Part shown: in pieces, positions 10,983-22,299 of the stretch
Numbering within the stretch: the stretch's first letter is position 1
Layout of the letters: each line of letters opens with the position of its first letter
NCBI RefSeq assembly: GCF_019578655.1
Contig: NC_063263.1
Span: 24,985,001-25,049,000, forward strand
Length of the DNA: 64,000 bases
Source of the DNA: Ricinus communis
Lineage: Eukaryota; Streptophyta; Magnoliopsida; Malpighiales; Euphorbiaceae
Direction of reading: 5' to 3'
Made by a program: the position numbers and the translations under genes
Notes under the pieces: generated by a model
The model's database searches: none
Seen by the model: only the letters and a program-made list of their open reading frames with translations
What the model was told of the DNA's origin: nothing

Positions 10983-12130
10983 ATGCTAAACTCAAACTCT
11001 TTGTATGACGCATTGGAAAATGGGATTAGGAACCAAGAGAGTGCTAAAAATTGGGATACCCGTGCATCTTTAGAATCTCGAGTGGAATCATTTTGCAAGG
11101 CTACCGATCAACTCTCCACTCCTATCCTTTCATCTCAAGTTTTTTGTGAATTTTGTTGTGGTTTACATTTGAGTAATGATTGTCCATTGTGCAATGATTT
11201 TACTCCTTATTCTTATGACTGTGAACAGGTGAATTATACGGGCAATTGGCCAAATGACTCGTATGGAAGCACCTATAATCAAGAGTGGAGCACTCATTCA
11301 CCCTATGGATGGAGCTTAGATGGCCCAGAACCACCAGAATCTCAACAACCACAGCCTAATCTTGCACCTTCAACTCAAGATGAAGAGTGAGTGTCGGAGG
11401 AGCTGATGATGAGGTTCATTACAAGTCTTGATGATAGATTCCAACAAACAGAGAGGATACTTGAAGATCAACAAGCCTCAATTAAGAACATAGAGCATCA
11501 AGTAGGCTTGATCTTCAAGTCACTAGCTGAAGAGCAATTGGGAACTCCATCAAACGCTACTGAATTCGAGGAACACTTGAGCGCCGTCACTTTGCGTTCA
11601 TATGAGAATTTTTATGGGTTATCTATTATGTTTGACGATGATGCTTTTGTGCAGGACGACTCTTTGAACATGGAGATAGAAACAGAAAAGGAAGAGGCAA
11701 ACATGATTCGTCTGAAAGACTACCAACAGGAAGGTACAGTTGATGATTCTAAGTTGCAGTTAGAGGAATTTTTGGTGGATTTTCCACAAGTCCCTTCGAT
11801 GATGGAAGATGAGCACGAGTTATCCAATGAAGAAGTCTTGGAGGAGCTCGAGTTTCTTCTGGCAAGTGAACCAAGCCAAGGACTGGAGAAATTGCCCAAC
11901 CGTCGATCCTTCCAATTGGTAAAACTCTAGCTTTCAAATTGGAAGAGCCTCTAGAGCATCATTACTACGTCCAATTATACAAGGAGCGAGTTTTGCCCAT
12001 CATACTGGCAGCTTGCTTGATAAGAGGGAAGAGGAAATTGACGATTATCCCTCTAAGCGGCTACTTGAAGACATTTCCTTGGAAGAAGGATGGATGGTTA
12101 TCGATCACGCCTGTTTGCTTTTCACCATGA
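10983..12130 (+). pseudogene. Gag-Pol fusion ORF of mini-Athila mA-2
   Basis: Begins MLNSNSLYDALENGIRNQES. The zinc knuckle CEFCCGLHLSNDC is at residues 55-67. The segment EELMMRFITSLDD to AVTLRS follows (Gag C-terminus), then EDEHELSNEEVLEELEFLLA and, in another frame, EEPLEHHYYVQLYKERVLPI. In Ath-C these last two blocks lie between protease and RT, so protease is precisely missing. Two lesions: TGA at 11388-11390 (TCA in mA-4), and a deletion of about 22 bases near 11890 that shifts the frame until 12130. Product: a would-be 390-residue nucleic-acid-binding protein of unknown use, perhaps aiding packaging of its own RNA. Confidence 0.8.
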
Positions 12131-13846
12131 GTCCAACTAAGAAGACTCATCACATAAAAAAGAAGCGCTTTTGGGAGGCACCCCAATTTTTTTCTTTAAT
12201 CTCTAATATTTTAACCTTTTGTTTTGAAACATTTTATTAGTTTTAGTTTTCATATTTTATTTAATTTTTGTTTCAGTTTCAATTTTAATTCTTTATTTTA
12301 TTATTTGCAGCCACTCCTCTACCATAAACCAGCCAACGCCCTGATATCCCTGACGATGCACCTCTTTTCACTCCGGAGCTATAGTGAGGGCAGTATTAGT
12401 TCTTTTTCCTTTTTCATTTCTTATATTTTGTACACTGAGGACAATGTGTCCTTCAAGTGTGGGGTGGTGATATTTATATACACTTGTTTTTATGTTTTTA
12501 TTGTTTTGTATATGAAATTCAGATCCTTTTCTAGTGTATATATGGCATTTCATTTTTTCCATCTCAGTTATTTGTTTATTCTTTATGCAATGTTTTGTAA
12601 AATTTTGAAAATTTTTCCCTTTGTTTCGATGCTTTTACTGTTGACTTGCTTTTGGAAATCCTGTTTATGTCCATGTGATCGGGTAAAACCGATAGTGTTG
12701 AGTCTTGCGGAAGAATGTAAGATAATTAGTTTGAGTTTTGTACTAAGTTGCTTTGGTTTATCTAATTCTGTTTTGATGATTTTTGTTTGGAACCTACTCA
12801 AAAGCACACTTGTGAGAAATTGAGCCTAAATTGTAAGCATACACTTTATATGCTTGTATTTATTTCTTGTTGAGAGTGCTAATTACTGTCTTTACTTTTA
12901 GAACTTTCTCGGTAATGCTTATGAGGGCCACAAGGAGAGTTTAACACTTTGGTATGATAGAGGCACTTAGGTTTTTTATTCTAGCCAAATAGCCTTCATT
13001 CGTTTCTTGATTCTGTAGATAACCCCTTCTTTCACCATTTTTTTTATCATATTCCATTACCACTTAGTTTTATTCTGCTTTAGGTTATGATTTTGCACAT
13101 GAGTAGTTTTTATTGGGAATTTATCTTGGGAATAGCTTTGGAATCTTATAGCAGCTTTCTTCAATCCAAAAGAAATTTACTCTATTATGTGAATGTTCTT
13201 CCCTTATGAAAAAAAAGAAAAAAAAGAAAGAAGAAAAATATAGAAATAGAAGAATAAGAGGGAAAGGTGATGAAAAGAAAGAAAGTAAGTGAGCTAAACA
13301 TTTTGACTTGATTCCTATATCCCACCTTGGACTACTGCCCATTGTTTACCCCTTATGATCATTATGACTTGTGTGCAGATCATGTATTTCATTACAGAAC
13401 ACCATAGGTTCAACTCTGACCAAATTTACCTACCCTTACCTAATCTCCATTACAACCCTTATAAAGACCTCTTGACATGGTTGTTGACTCTCCATAAGTG
13501 GTAGGAGTAGGATTTAAGAGCAAGCATATAGTAAGTAAGGCAGTATTTGATGCATTGAGCGATTTAACACTATCCTTTAAACACTTTGAGTGACTTAGAG
13601 TGAATCTAGTGAGGAGTTGGTTCTGAATAATTTTGTTGAGACAATATTTTATGAATTATTGGCATCTTGGTTGTGATACTTGAATTGATTGCTTCGTTTC
13701 TTTTTGTTTGACTTACGCTTGTTAAGGATATGTGCAGGAGCTCTCTAGCTTGTCTATCAATTTAAGTATTGTTCCTTAGTGGTTTATTTTCCTTATTTTA
13801 CTTTTGATTACTTGAGGACAAGCAATGAGCTAAGTGTGCGGTTATT
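12131..13846 (+). other. 3' region and polypurine tract of mA-2
   Basis: Starts with the conserved AAGAAGCGCTTTTGGGAGGC block. An intron-like pyrimidine tract ending TTATTTGCAG (12300-12310) precedes a remnant of the env C-terminus (APLFTPEL then stop, near 12356-12382). Then come GTGTCCTTCAAGTGTGGGG (near 12448) and a purine-rich tract (13205-13290). The polypurine tract is degraded to TAAGTGTGCGGTTATT (13831-13846). A 199-codon hydrophobic frame (12224-12823) overlaps this region and is discussed under findings. Confidence 0.7.
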
Positions 13847-15295
13847 TGATGTGCGTAAAATACCCACATCTAAATGGGGTTTTTAAGATTGATTTTATGG
13901 ATATTTGGATGTGAATTTGTCCCAACACTCACCCTATGCGTCTGTTTGTGTGCATTAGGTCCAAAAGAAGTCAAAGGATGATAAAGGGAAGAATTTGAGC
14001 ATAATTGGACGCTGAAGCTGCTGAAACAAGCTAAGTAAGAGCATGAGGAAGCTGAACAGGGCCGTGTTGGTTTCAACACTGGCCGTGTTCCCAACACGAG
14101 CACCAACACGACCGTGTTGGGTGCCATCAAACATAAAAGAAAAATAAGTTCTTATGGAGCACGACAGAGAGTAACACGAGTATAAACACCAGCCCGTGTT
14201 GGGAACACGGCCACCAACACGGCCGTATTGGCGGCGACAAGGGGAATTCATTAAAAAGAAAGAAGAGAGGAAAGAAAACAAGAGAGCGGGGGAGAACATC
14301 CCAAACCCTAACTTTTCTCTCCTTAAGGGTTTTCTGAGCTGAAACCAAGGGAAAAGGAGACTTGGATCAAGGTTTCAGTCGGATTCCCTTCAAGGATTGA
14401 AGATTGGGCGAGGTTCATTGATTGGTTTTCAAATCGAGCAAGAGGAACAAGAATCGATTCAATTGGAGCAAATGGATTTGGGGCTGTTTACTCTCATCCA
14501 AGGGTGTAATCAGGTTTTCTCTACCTTTACTCATTGTTGTAATTGAATTCTTGTGTATTTTGATAATGAACATGATTAGCTAGATTGATTAAATCCATTG
14601 GGATTTCTTTACTATGTTGGCTTAGTATTATTTTGTTGGATTGTTTGGATTAGTTTTGTATTCTTCTTGCTTTCAGTATTAATAAGATAATGCATTGTTC
14701 ATGAGACGCTGTGAATTGTGTGTTTAGATTGCTTTGTGTGATTGAGAAGTCCATTTGGCAATTGGAATTTTGAATAGCAAGAACTGGTTAATAATCACTT
14801 AGAGATAAGGATAATTAAATAGCCGGATTAAGAATTAACAAAGCTTAATAGAGGAGGATTAAAGCTTAATGCTAATTTAAGAATCAATCGTTAGGAAGAG
14901 ATTCCAACTTTAGGTTATTAGATTTAGGAATTCGGTTATCTCGAGAGAGAAACCAAATTCGGTTAAGAATTCATCCACGGGTAGCATAATTAGACTCACC
15001 AATCCTTTATCTTTTGTTTGATTGCCAACTAGTTTAGGTTCCCTTTGGGTTTGCTCTCTTGCCTTAGTTGTTTTAGTTATCAACTACTCCTGCATCTCCC
15101 TTAGAACTTAGCTTATAGCTATTAGTTAGTTTAGAAATTATTCATCACTAATTTTAGGTTAATATAACAAAGAACAAAGGAGTAACTCTGGGCTTTCACT
15201 TTCCCGAGGAATACGACCTTGATACTCGCCATTAGTGCTAGACTGCATCGATAGGTACACTGCCTTAGATTGTAGCTGCCATAAATAGTCCATCA
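13847..15295 (+). repeat. 3' LTR of mA-2 (LTR-1 family)
   Basis: 1449 bp, TGATGTGCG at the start and TAGTCCATCA at the end. The terminal hairpin has one mismatch (TACCCACATC). Motif cluster 14060-14235 includes CCAACACGACCGTGTTGG. It differs from the 5' LTR at many positions, especially in the cluster, indicating an old insertion or inter-element exchange. Confidence 0.85.
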
Positions 15296-15609
15296 TCATG
15301 CTCCCAACGCCTCTTCTTCTTTGATGTCTAATGCACCCAAAACGGCCGTGTTGGTGCCCGTGTTGGGAACACGACCAGTGTTGAAACCAACACGGACATG
15401 TTCAGCTTCCTCATGCTCGTACTTAGCTTGTTTCGGCAGCTTTGACGTCCAATTATGCTCCAATTCTTCCCTTTATCATTCTTTGACTACTTTTGAACCT
15501 AATGCACAAAAACAGACGCATAGGGTGAGTGTTGGGACCAATTCACATCCAAATGTCCATAAAATCAATCTTAAAAACCCCATTTAGATGTGTGTATTTT
15601 ACGCACATC
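15296..15609 (-). repeat. LTR-1 fragment in inverted orientation
   Basis: Homologous to the U3 end of minus-strand LTR-1 copies (compare 35230-35531). The fragment begins inside the motif cluster (around 15299) and ends TTTACGCACATCA at 15609. It abuts the plus-strand LTR of mA-2 on one side and the env-like gene of Ath-B on the other, forming an inverted LTR-LTR junction. Confidence 0.75.
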
Positions 15610-16558
15610 ATGTCACCAATCTTTGAAAGCTTTGACAGAAAGTCTTCCAATACATCCAGTCTCTCGGCTAACCTAGTCACATACGGGCCAAAACAACGAT
15701 GCATCTTCTTATGGACGTCTACTATGAATGAATGAATTTTTTGGGCCAACAAATATCTCAAGTCAGGCTTTTTCTGATGTTGCATAGCCCAGAAGATGAA
15801 GACATCAGTCTGTGTTATCACTCCAATACTATCTCCTCTGCCTGTAATGGTGTAAGCTAATAGGGTATGGAGATAGCGGAGATGATCCGAAAGGCTGGAC
15901 GTCTTAAACCTGCTTGGGTAGTACGATTTCGGCCTAAGTACCAATGAGTCCTACATGGTGTCGTATGATATTGGGCTGATGTAGAGACATCCCTGATACT
16001 CCTCCCCCGAGATCTCCTGTTCAGTCCATAATCCCAAATGCAAGCCGAATTGTGGGACTGACATTGAGAACTCCTTTCCCCCAAGTCTAAAATAAACTGC
16101 ATCAGGCTATACCAGTTTGTGATCTGTTGGTGCAGGAAGAAGGTGCTGAGGAACTCAATCGTAAGCTCAAGGTAGCTTGGCTCAATGATGTCGAAGGATA
16201 GCGCATATGGTAGAGTATCGAACAGAGTGCACATATCCTGAACCAATCCCACTCTTTCCAGGGATACGAAGTCGATGCAACGACCTACCATCACTTGCTT
16301 CCATTTCATGACTTGGAATCGACTTTCGTTATCTGCATTAGGGAATGTCCATAATGGATGACGACTAGGTGCAGGTGGATTCTCAGCTGGTGGTCTTCGG
16401 GGTTGGACTAGTTGCTATTGTGGTGGAGGTGGAGGTGGAGGTGGAGGTGGAGGTGCTGGTGCTGGTGAAGTGGAGGAAGATGGTCCTTCGCCACATGATC
16501 GCTCGTTGGTAGCGATGCGTTTTGGTTGCTTTCTTCGTGATTGATTGCAGTCCCTTAT
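15610..16558 (-). pseudogene. Env-like gene of Ath-B, truncated at its C-terminus
   Basis: The start equivalent is ATA at 16558-16556 (ATG in Ath-C), six bases after the acceptor TGCATTAG. N-terminus: basic, then a run of about eleven prolines (encoded 16421-16455). Next come WTFPNADNESRFQVMKWKQV, the core IDFVSLERVGLVQDM and YLELTIEFLSTFFLHQQITNW, then two more blocks (GLNRRSRGRSI region; LRYLHTLLAYTITGRGDSIG). The frame is broken near 16110 and 15945, and coding ends at the 15609 junction. Homologous to 7540-9115 and 50495-52016. I assign it to the Athila ORF/env-like family from position and core motifs. Confidence 0.65.
16421..16455 (+). repeat. GGTGGA microsatellite encoding polyproline
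   Basis: About five tandem GGAGGT units, read on the minus strand as consecutive CCx proline codons inside the env-like gene. A shorter version is present in Ath-C (51888-51905). Confidence 0.8.
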
Positions 16559-16563
16559 ATTAC

Positions 16564-17012
16564 CTAATGCAATGAATCATTAGTTATTCGAACAAGAAAT
16601 CAAGTTAATCAGAAATTCTACCAAAAATTAAACAGCATAACAGCTATAATTCGACTAACAGAAAACTTTAGACTTAACACAAGACTAAAGCCTCAATCTC
16701 CCGCATAAACTAATTAACAAATACGTTCCAGCCTACTTTATCGTGCACCAACTAATGCAACTTTATGCTAACAATTGTTCATAATAAAATGCCATAGACA
16801 AACTTTATTTCTGCCAAACCCCATACTTATCATTTCATAATCGAATTCATAGCAAACGTAGCAACTAATATAAATTAAATCTAGCTAAGGTCATATGGAA
16901 ACAGTGTAACAAAGTAAAACTACCAAAACATACTAGCATGTCCTAAATAAAGTATATAAATAAAAGAAAAACCAAATTAAAACAAGTAAAAGCAAAAAGT
17001 GAAGAGACTTAC
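16564..17012 (-). other. Predicted leader intron of the Ath-B env-like gene
   Basis: Minus strand: donor CCAA/GTAAGT at 17012 and acceptor TTGCATTAG/G ending at 16564; 449 nt, AT-rich, no long ORF. The env start equivalent is six bases downstream. Ath-C has the same donor and acceptor context (52022-52435). Confidence 0.5.
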
Positions 17013-17111
17013 TTGGAATTGCTGAGAAAGGTAAGAAGAATCAGAGAAATGGAAGAAAACAACACCTTAGCTCTTAGAAAGGGGGTAGCAAAATTTTTGA
17101 AAGCTCCCTTT

Positions 17112-17330
17112 TCTATAGGCATGGGGGTCAGCACGGGCGAGGACAAGGCCGTGCTGACTAGCACGGCCTGGTGTTGCTGCCCATGGTGCCTTCGGAAGCC
17201 ATGCTGAAGGGCTGAAATCCCCCATTCTACATGTGTTTTCTCATCACAGGCTTGACTTCGGCCGTGCTCTGGTGTTGTAGCCCGTGATGGCCACAGAAAC
17301 TGTGGTGAAAGGGTTAATTTCGGGCTTTCC
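17112..17330 (-). promoter_or_regulatory. Predicted internal promoter 5' of the Ath-B env-like gene
   Basis: On the minus strand, CACGG/CCGTG motifs (17330-17125) lead directly to CCTATAGAAAAG (TATA-like, 17119-17112). About 100 nt of ATG-free leader run to the splice donor at 17012. The layout copies that of the LTR promoters. A 109-codon frame (17009-17338) crosses the cluster; I regard it as incidental. Confidence 0.45.
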
Positions 17331-17610
17331 TTCGCCATCTCGAGTCGCCGAACTCCCTACCTGCATTTAACACATATATGCACACATTTAGGCCGCAAAT
17401 CAAGTAAATAAATCAAACGAGGAAGTCTGTCTTAAATTAGTCAAACCCTAAATTCAAACAACTATGTTTACTTATTAAGTAAGTGTTCTAACTACCAGCA
17501 AGCATGCAACAACTGATAAAACAGAAATGTAATTAAAGTTTTACGGCGCCTCCAAAAACTGCTTCTTTTTTATCGAGTCCTTAGCTGGACTCTACAGCAG
17601 CATCCCTGCC

Positions 17611-19167
17611 TCATTGGCAAAGTGAGAAGGTGGACGCATTGTAAGTTGGGGCCTGAGGCATATAACCGCAAGGAGGCGGTCCAATGGGTACAGTAGATGG
17701 CCAAGGAGGTGCTCTCCATACCGTGTTGGGTTGTCTGGTCATCCACTCCCAATCCTGTCTAGATGACTTGTCATAAACAAACTTGCAACTACCCTTCTTC
17801 GGTGTATCATAACGCAAAGTTTCAAATTGATGCAAGTTGTTTTCTTTAAAAGAGTGACACACATCAACATGCAAAGAAGCATGCAGAGCAGAATCTATTA
17901 GTATATCCTGTGGTGGTTTATCATATGCAAAACCAATCCCGTCAATAGTGCAAATGGCATGAACATGATTGGCGGGAGGACTCTCGAATGGGGGTAAATT
18001 GAAAGTAACACAGTCATCCCCTACATTAAGCTCGAACTTTCCCTCGAATAATGAAATATAAATTTATCTAACTTGACTAGCACATTCTCTACAATGCCCC
18101 TAGGAAGTTTAACAGATTGATCAGCTAATTGAATACACATCCTGGTGGGTTTTGCTTCCCCTAAACCTAGCTTATTAAACATACTTGTGGGCATTACATT
18201 TATGCTAGCGCCTAAATCAGCTAATGCCTCATTAACACACAAGTTACCCAAAGTGCAAGGAATAGTAAAACTCCCTAGGTCGTGATGTTTCTCTGGTAAA
18301 TTGCTCTGAAACACTATTGAGCACTCTTCGTTGAGCTTTATGAATGCTACCTCTTCTAGCTTACTTTTGTTGCTAAGCATGTCCTTTAAGAATTTGGCAT
18401 ACTTCGGCATTTGCTTCAATACATCAAGAAAAGGCAAGTTAATATGCAGTTGTCTAAAAATATCCAAAACCTTACTGAACTGCTCTTGTGCTTCTACTTG
18501 CATCAGTCTAGCAGGATAAGGAATCTTAGGTTGGTACTCCCTGACTGGGATTGGTTGCAACTTGTGCCTCTCAGGTTCCTTAACCTTACTACTCGCCTCG
18601 ATATGCACATCAATAGTAGCATCATCAACAACAGGCTTAGAAGGAGCTAAAACTAACTTACCTAAACGCAAAGTGATGGCATTCACGTGCTCCCTTAGGT
18701 TAGACTCAGTGGTGCTGGGGAGAGCTCCTTGTTGCCTTTCGGACAACATCTTAGTAATCTGCCCAATCTGATTTTCCAAGTTTTGAATGGATGCTTGCTG
18801 ATTTCTAAGAGCACTATTGGTCTGCTAGAACCTTGTCTCAGTCAACGTGACAAACTTCATCATCATCTCTTCCAAGTTAGATTTCTTCTCAGCTGGTGGA
18901 GGAAGCTCTGATGGTCCAGCTTGCTGCTGCTGATGCAGTCTCTGAAAACCTGGTGGACCCTGGGTATTATTGTTGCGCCAACTAAAATTGGGGTGGTTTC
19001 TCCACCCAGGATTGTATGTGCTGCTATAAGGGTTATTCTACTGTCCGAGTGCATTCTGCATGTAATTAACCTGCTCATGGTCAGCAGAAACATTAGATGA
19101 AGTAGAGGAACTAGTAAACATACCTCCCGCATTACAGTTTGCATCATAATGCTGGCCACTGCAAAAC
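17611..19167 (-). pseudogene. Ath-B Gag C-terminus, protease and novel proline-rich tail
   Basis: Continues Gag after the mA-3 insertion: FCSGQHYDANC (zinc knuckle remnant), a coiled segment with QIGQITKMLSERQQGALPS, and AITLRLG. Then a linker with KLEEVAFIKLNEECSIVF and the aspartic protease region with ADLGASINVMPTSMF (catalytic DLGA). The frame shifts near 18045. In the new frame, after a deletion of the protease end, it runs GKFELNVGDDCVTFNLPPFE and then about 85 residues not seen in Ath-C, ending in a proline-rich stretch (PPWPSTVPIGPPPCGYMPQA) and stop at 17611. No RT follows. In-frame stop near 18825. Confidence 0.75.
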
Positions 19168-20488
19168 TGATGTGTGCTATTTTTGTTAGCTACAATCTAA
19201 GGGAGTGTACCTATCGATGCAGTCTAGCACTAATGGCGAGTATCAAGGTCGTATTCCTCGGGAAAGTGAAAGCCCAGAGTTACTCCTTTGTTCTTTATTA
19301 TATTAAAGTAAAATGAATGATGAATAATTTCTAAACTAACTAATAGCTACAAGCTAAGTTATAAGGGAGATGCAAGAGTAATTGATAGCTAAAATAACTA
19401 AGACAAGAAAGTAAACCCAAAGGGAACCTAAACTAGTTGGCAATCAAACACAAGATAAAGGATTGGTGAGTCTAATTATGCTACCCGTGGACGAATTCTT
19501 AACCGAATTCAGTTTCTCTCTCTCGATAACTGAATTCTTAAACCTAATAACCTAAAGTTGGAATCTCTTCCAAACGATTGATTCTTAAATTAACATTAAT
19601 CTTTAATCTGCCTCTATTAAGCTTTGTTAATTCTTAATCCGGCTAGTTAATTATCCTTATCTCTAAGCGATTATTAACCAGTTCTTGCTATTCAAAATTC
19701 CAATTGCTAAATGGACTTCTCAATCACACAAAGCAATCTAAACACATAATTCACAACGTCTCATGAATAATGCATTATCTTATTAATACTGAAAGCAAGA
19801 AGAATAGAAAACTAACCCAAACAATCCAACAATATAATACAAAGCCAACATAGTACAGAAATCCCAATGGATTTAATCAATTTAGCTAATCATGTTCGTT
19901 ATCAAAATACACAAGAATACAATTACAACAAAGAGTAAAGGTAGAGAAACCCGATTACACCCTTAGATGAAAGTAAACAGCCCCAATTCCTCTTGCTCGA
20001 ATTGAATCGATTCTTGTTCCTCTTGCTCGATTTGAAAACCAATCAACGAACCTGTCCCAATCTTCAATCCTTGAAGGGAATCCAATTGAAACCTTGATCT
20101 AAGTCTCCTTTTCCCTTGGTTCTAGCTCAGAAAACCCTTAGGGAGAGAAAAGTTAGGGTTTGGGACGTTCTCCCCTGCTCTCTTTTCTTTCTTTCCTCTC
20201 TTCCTTCTTTTAATTAATTCCCCACAGCCGTGTTTGTTCCGTGTTGGGAACCATCGGTTATTGAAACCAACACGGCCATGTTGACTTCATGTTTTCGTAC
20301 TTAGCTTGTTTCGACAACTTTGATGTCCAATTATGCTCCAATTCTTCCCTTTATCATTTTTTGACTTCTTTTGGACCTAATGCACACAAACAGACGTATA
20401 GGGTCAGTGTTAGGACCAATTCATATCCAAATGTCTATAAAATCAATCTTAAAAACCCCATTTAGATGTGTGTATTTTATGCACATCA
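19168..20488 (-). repeat. 3' LTR of mA-3 (LTR-1 family)
   Basis: 1321 bp, TGATGTGTGC to TATGCACATCA on the plus strand. It is shorter than other copies because the motif cluster is contracted to 20222-20290. Confidence 0.88.
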
Positions 20489-21951
20489 AATAACCCCACA
20501 CTTAGCTCATTGCTTGTCCTCAAGCAATCAAAAGTAAAATAAGGAAAATAGACCACTAAGGAACAATACTTAAACTGACAGACAAGCTAGAGAGCTCCTA
20601 CACATATCCTTAACAAGCGTAAGTCAAACAAAAAGAAACGAAGCAATCAATTCAAGTATCACAACTAAGATGCCTTACTTACTATATGCTTGCTCTTAAA
20701 TCCTACTCCTACCACTTATGGAGAGTTAACAGCCATGTCAAGAGGTCTTTATAAGGGTTGTAATGGGGATTAGGTAAGGGTAGGTAAATTTGGTCAGAGT
20801 TGAACCTATGGTGTTCTGCAATGAAATACATGAGCACGCACACAAGCCCATGATGATCCTGAGGGTAAGCAATGGACAGTAGTCCAAGGTGGGAAATAGG
20901 AATCAAGTCAAAATGTGAAATCCCAAAAGCAATTAAACAATTAGCTCACTTACTTTCTTTTCATCACCCTTCCCTCTTATTCTTTTTTTTTTGTCATAAG
21001 GGAAGAACATTCACATAATAGAGTGAATTTCTTTTGGATTGAAGAAAGCTGCTATAAGATTCCAACGCTATTCCCAAGATAAAAATTCCCAATAAAAACA
21101 ACTCATATGCAAAATCATAACCCAAAGCAGAATAAAACTAAGTGTTAAACGAATGGTGAAAGAGAGGGTTATCTACAGAATCAATAAACGAATGAAGGCT
21201 ATTTGGCTAGAATGAAAAACCTAAGTGCCTATATCATATCAAAGTGTTAAATTCTCCTTGTGGCCCTCATAAGCATTACCGAGCAAGTTCTAAAAGTAAA
21301 AACAGTAATTGGCACTCTCAACAAGAAATAAATACAAGCATATAAAGTGTATGCTAACAATTTAGGCTCAATTTCTCACAAGTGTGCTTTTGAGTAGGTT
21401 CGAACAAAATCAGCAAACAATTAAATAAACCAAAGCAACTTAGTGCAAAACTCAAACTGATTATCTTACATTCTTCCCATGAAACTCAACACTACTCGGT
21501 TTTACCCGATCACATGGACATAAACGGGATTTCAAAGCAAGTCAATAGTAAGAGCATCGGAAACAAAGTGAAAAATTTTCAAAATTTTACAAAAAAATTG
21601 CATGAAAGAATAAACAAATAAACTGAGATGGGATAAATATCACCCACCCCAAACTTGAAGGACACAGCATCACAGTGTACAAAATATAAGAAATCAAAAA
21701 GGAAAAAGAACTAATACTGCCCTGACTATATCTCCGAAGTGAAAAGAGGTGCATCAGCAGGTATATCAGGGCATTGGCTAATCTGTGGTAGAGGAGTGGT
21801 TGCAAATAATAAAATGAATACTTAAAATTGAAACTGAAACAAAAATTAAATATTTCAAAACTAAAGGTTAAAATATTAGAGATTGAAGATAAAAATTCGG
21901 GTGCCTCCCAAAAGCGCTTCTTTTTGATGTGATGAGTCTTCTTAGCTGGAC
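20489..21951 (-). other. Polypurine tract and 3' region of mA-3
   Basis: The minus strand reads GCTAAGTGTGGGGTTATT (20506-20489), an intact polypurine tract, next to the LTR. Then come the pyrimidine-rich tract (20945-20995), the GTGTCCTTCAAG block (near 21660), the env C-terminal remnant and the AAGCGCTTTTGGGAGGC block (near 21920). A 160-codon frame (21587-22069) overlaps part of it. Confidence 0.75.
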
Positions 21952-22299
21952 TCATGGTGAAAAGCAAACGGGCGTGATCGACGACCATCCATCCTTCTTC
22001 CAAGCAAATGGCTTCAAGTATCCGCTTAGAGGGACAATCGTCAATGTCCTCTTCCCGACTATTAAGCAAGCTGCCAGTATGATGGGCAAGACTCGCTCCT
22101 CATATAATTGCACGTAGTCATTATGCTCTAGGGGCTCTTCCAAATTGAAAGCTAAAGTGTCACCAATTCGAAGGATCGACGGTTGGGCAATTTCTTCAGG
22201 AATGTCGATGGTTTTCTCCAGTCCTTGGCTTGGTTCATTTGCTAGAAGAAACTAGAGCTCCTCCAAGACTTCTTCATTGGATAACTCGTGCTCATCTTC
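21952..22299 (-). pseudogene. mA-3 fusion ORF, C-terminal segment
   Basis: Last part of the Gag-Pol fusion: the ELSNEEVLEEL and LLASEPSQGLEK segment, then EEPLEHNDYVQLYEERVLPI and the terminal FAWKKDGWSSITPVCFSP, stop at 21952. Interrupted at 22299 by the chromovirus, whose TSD copy TCTTC is 22295-22299. Upstream codons resume at 31590. Confidence 0.8.

Larger units (their letters stand above)
9335..15295 (+). mobile_element. Mini-Athila element mA-2, with both LTRs
   Basis: 5' LTR 9335-10793, PBS 10800-10817, Gag-Pol fusion ORF 10983-12130, 3' region with polypurine tract, and 3' LTR 13847-15295; about 5.96 kb. It lacks capsid, protease, reverse transcriptase, RNase H, integrase and most of env. 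The five bases outside each end (GAAAA and TCATG) do not match, so one end has been rearranged after insertion or the two LTRs come from different insertions. Confidence 0.85.

Noticed and set aside
17009..17338. 109-codon ORF before the Ath-B env-like gene
   Set aside because: It spans the motif cluster and predicted leader. The Ath-C counterpart is split into different frames (52432-52888), so coding is unlikely.
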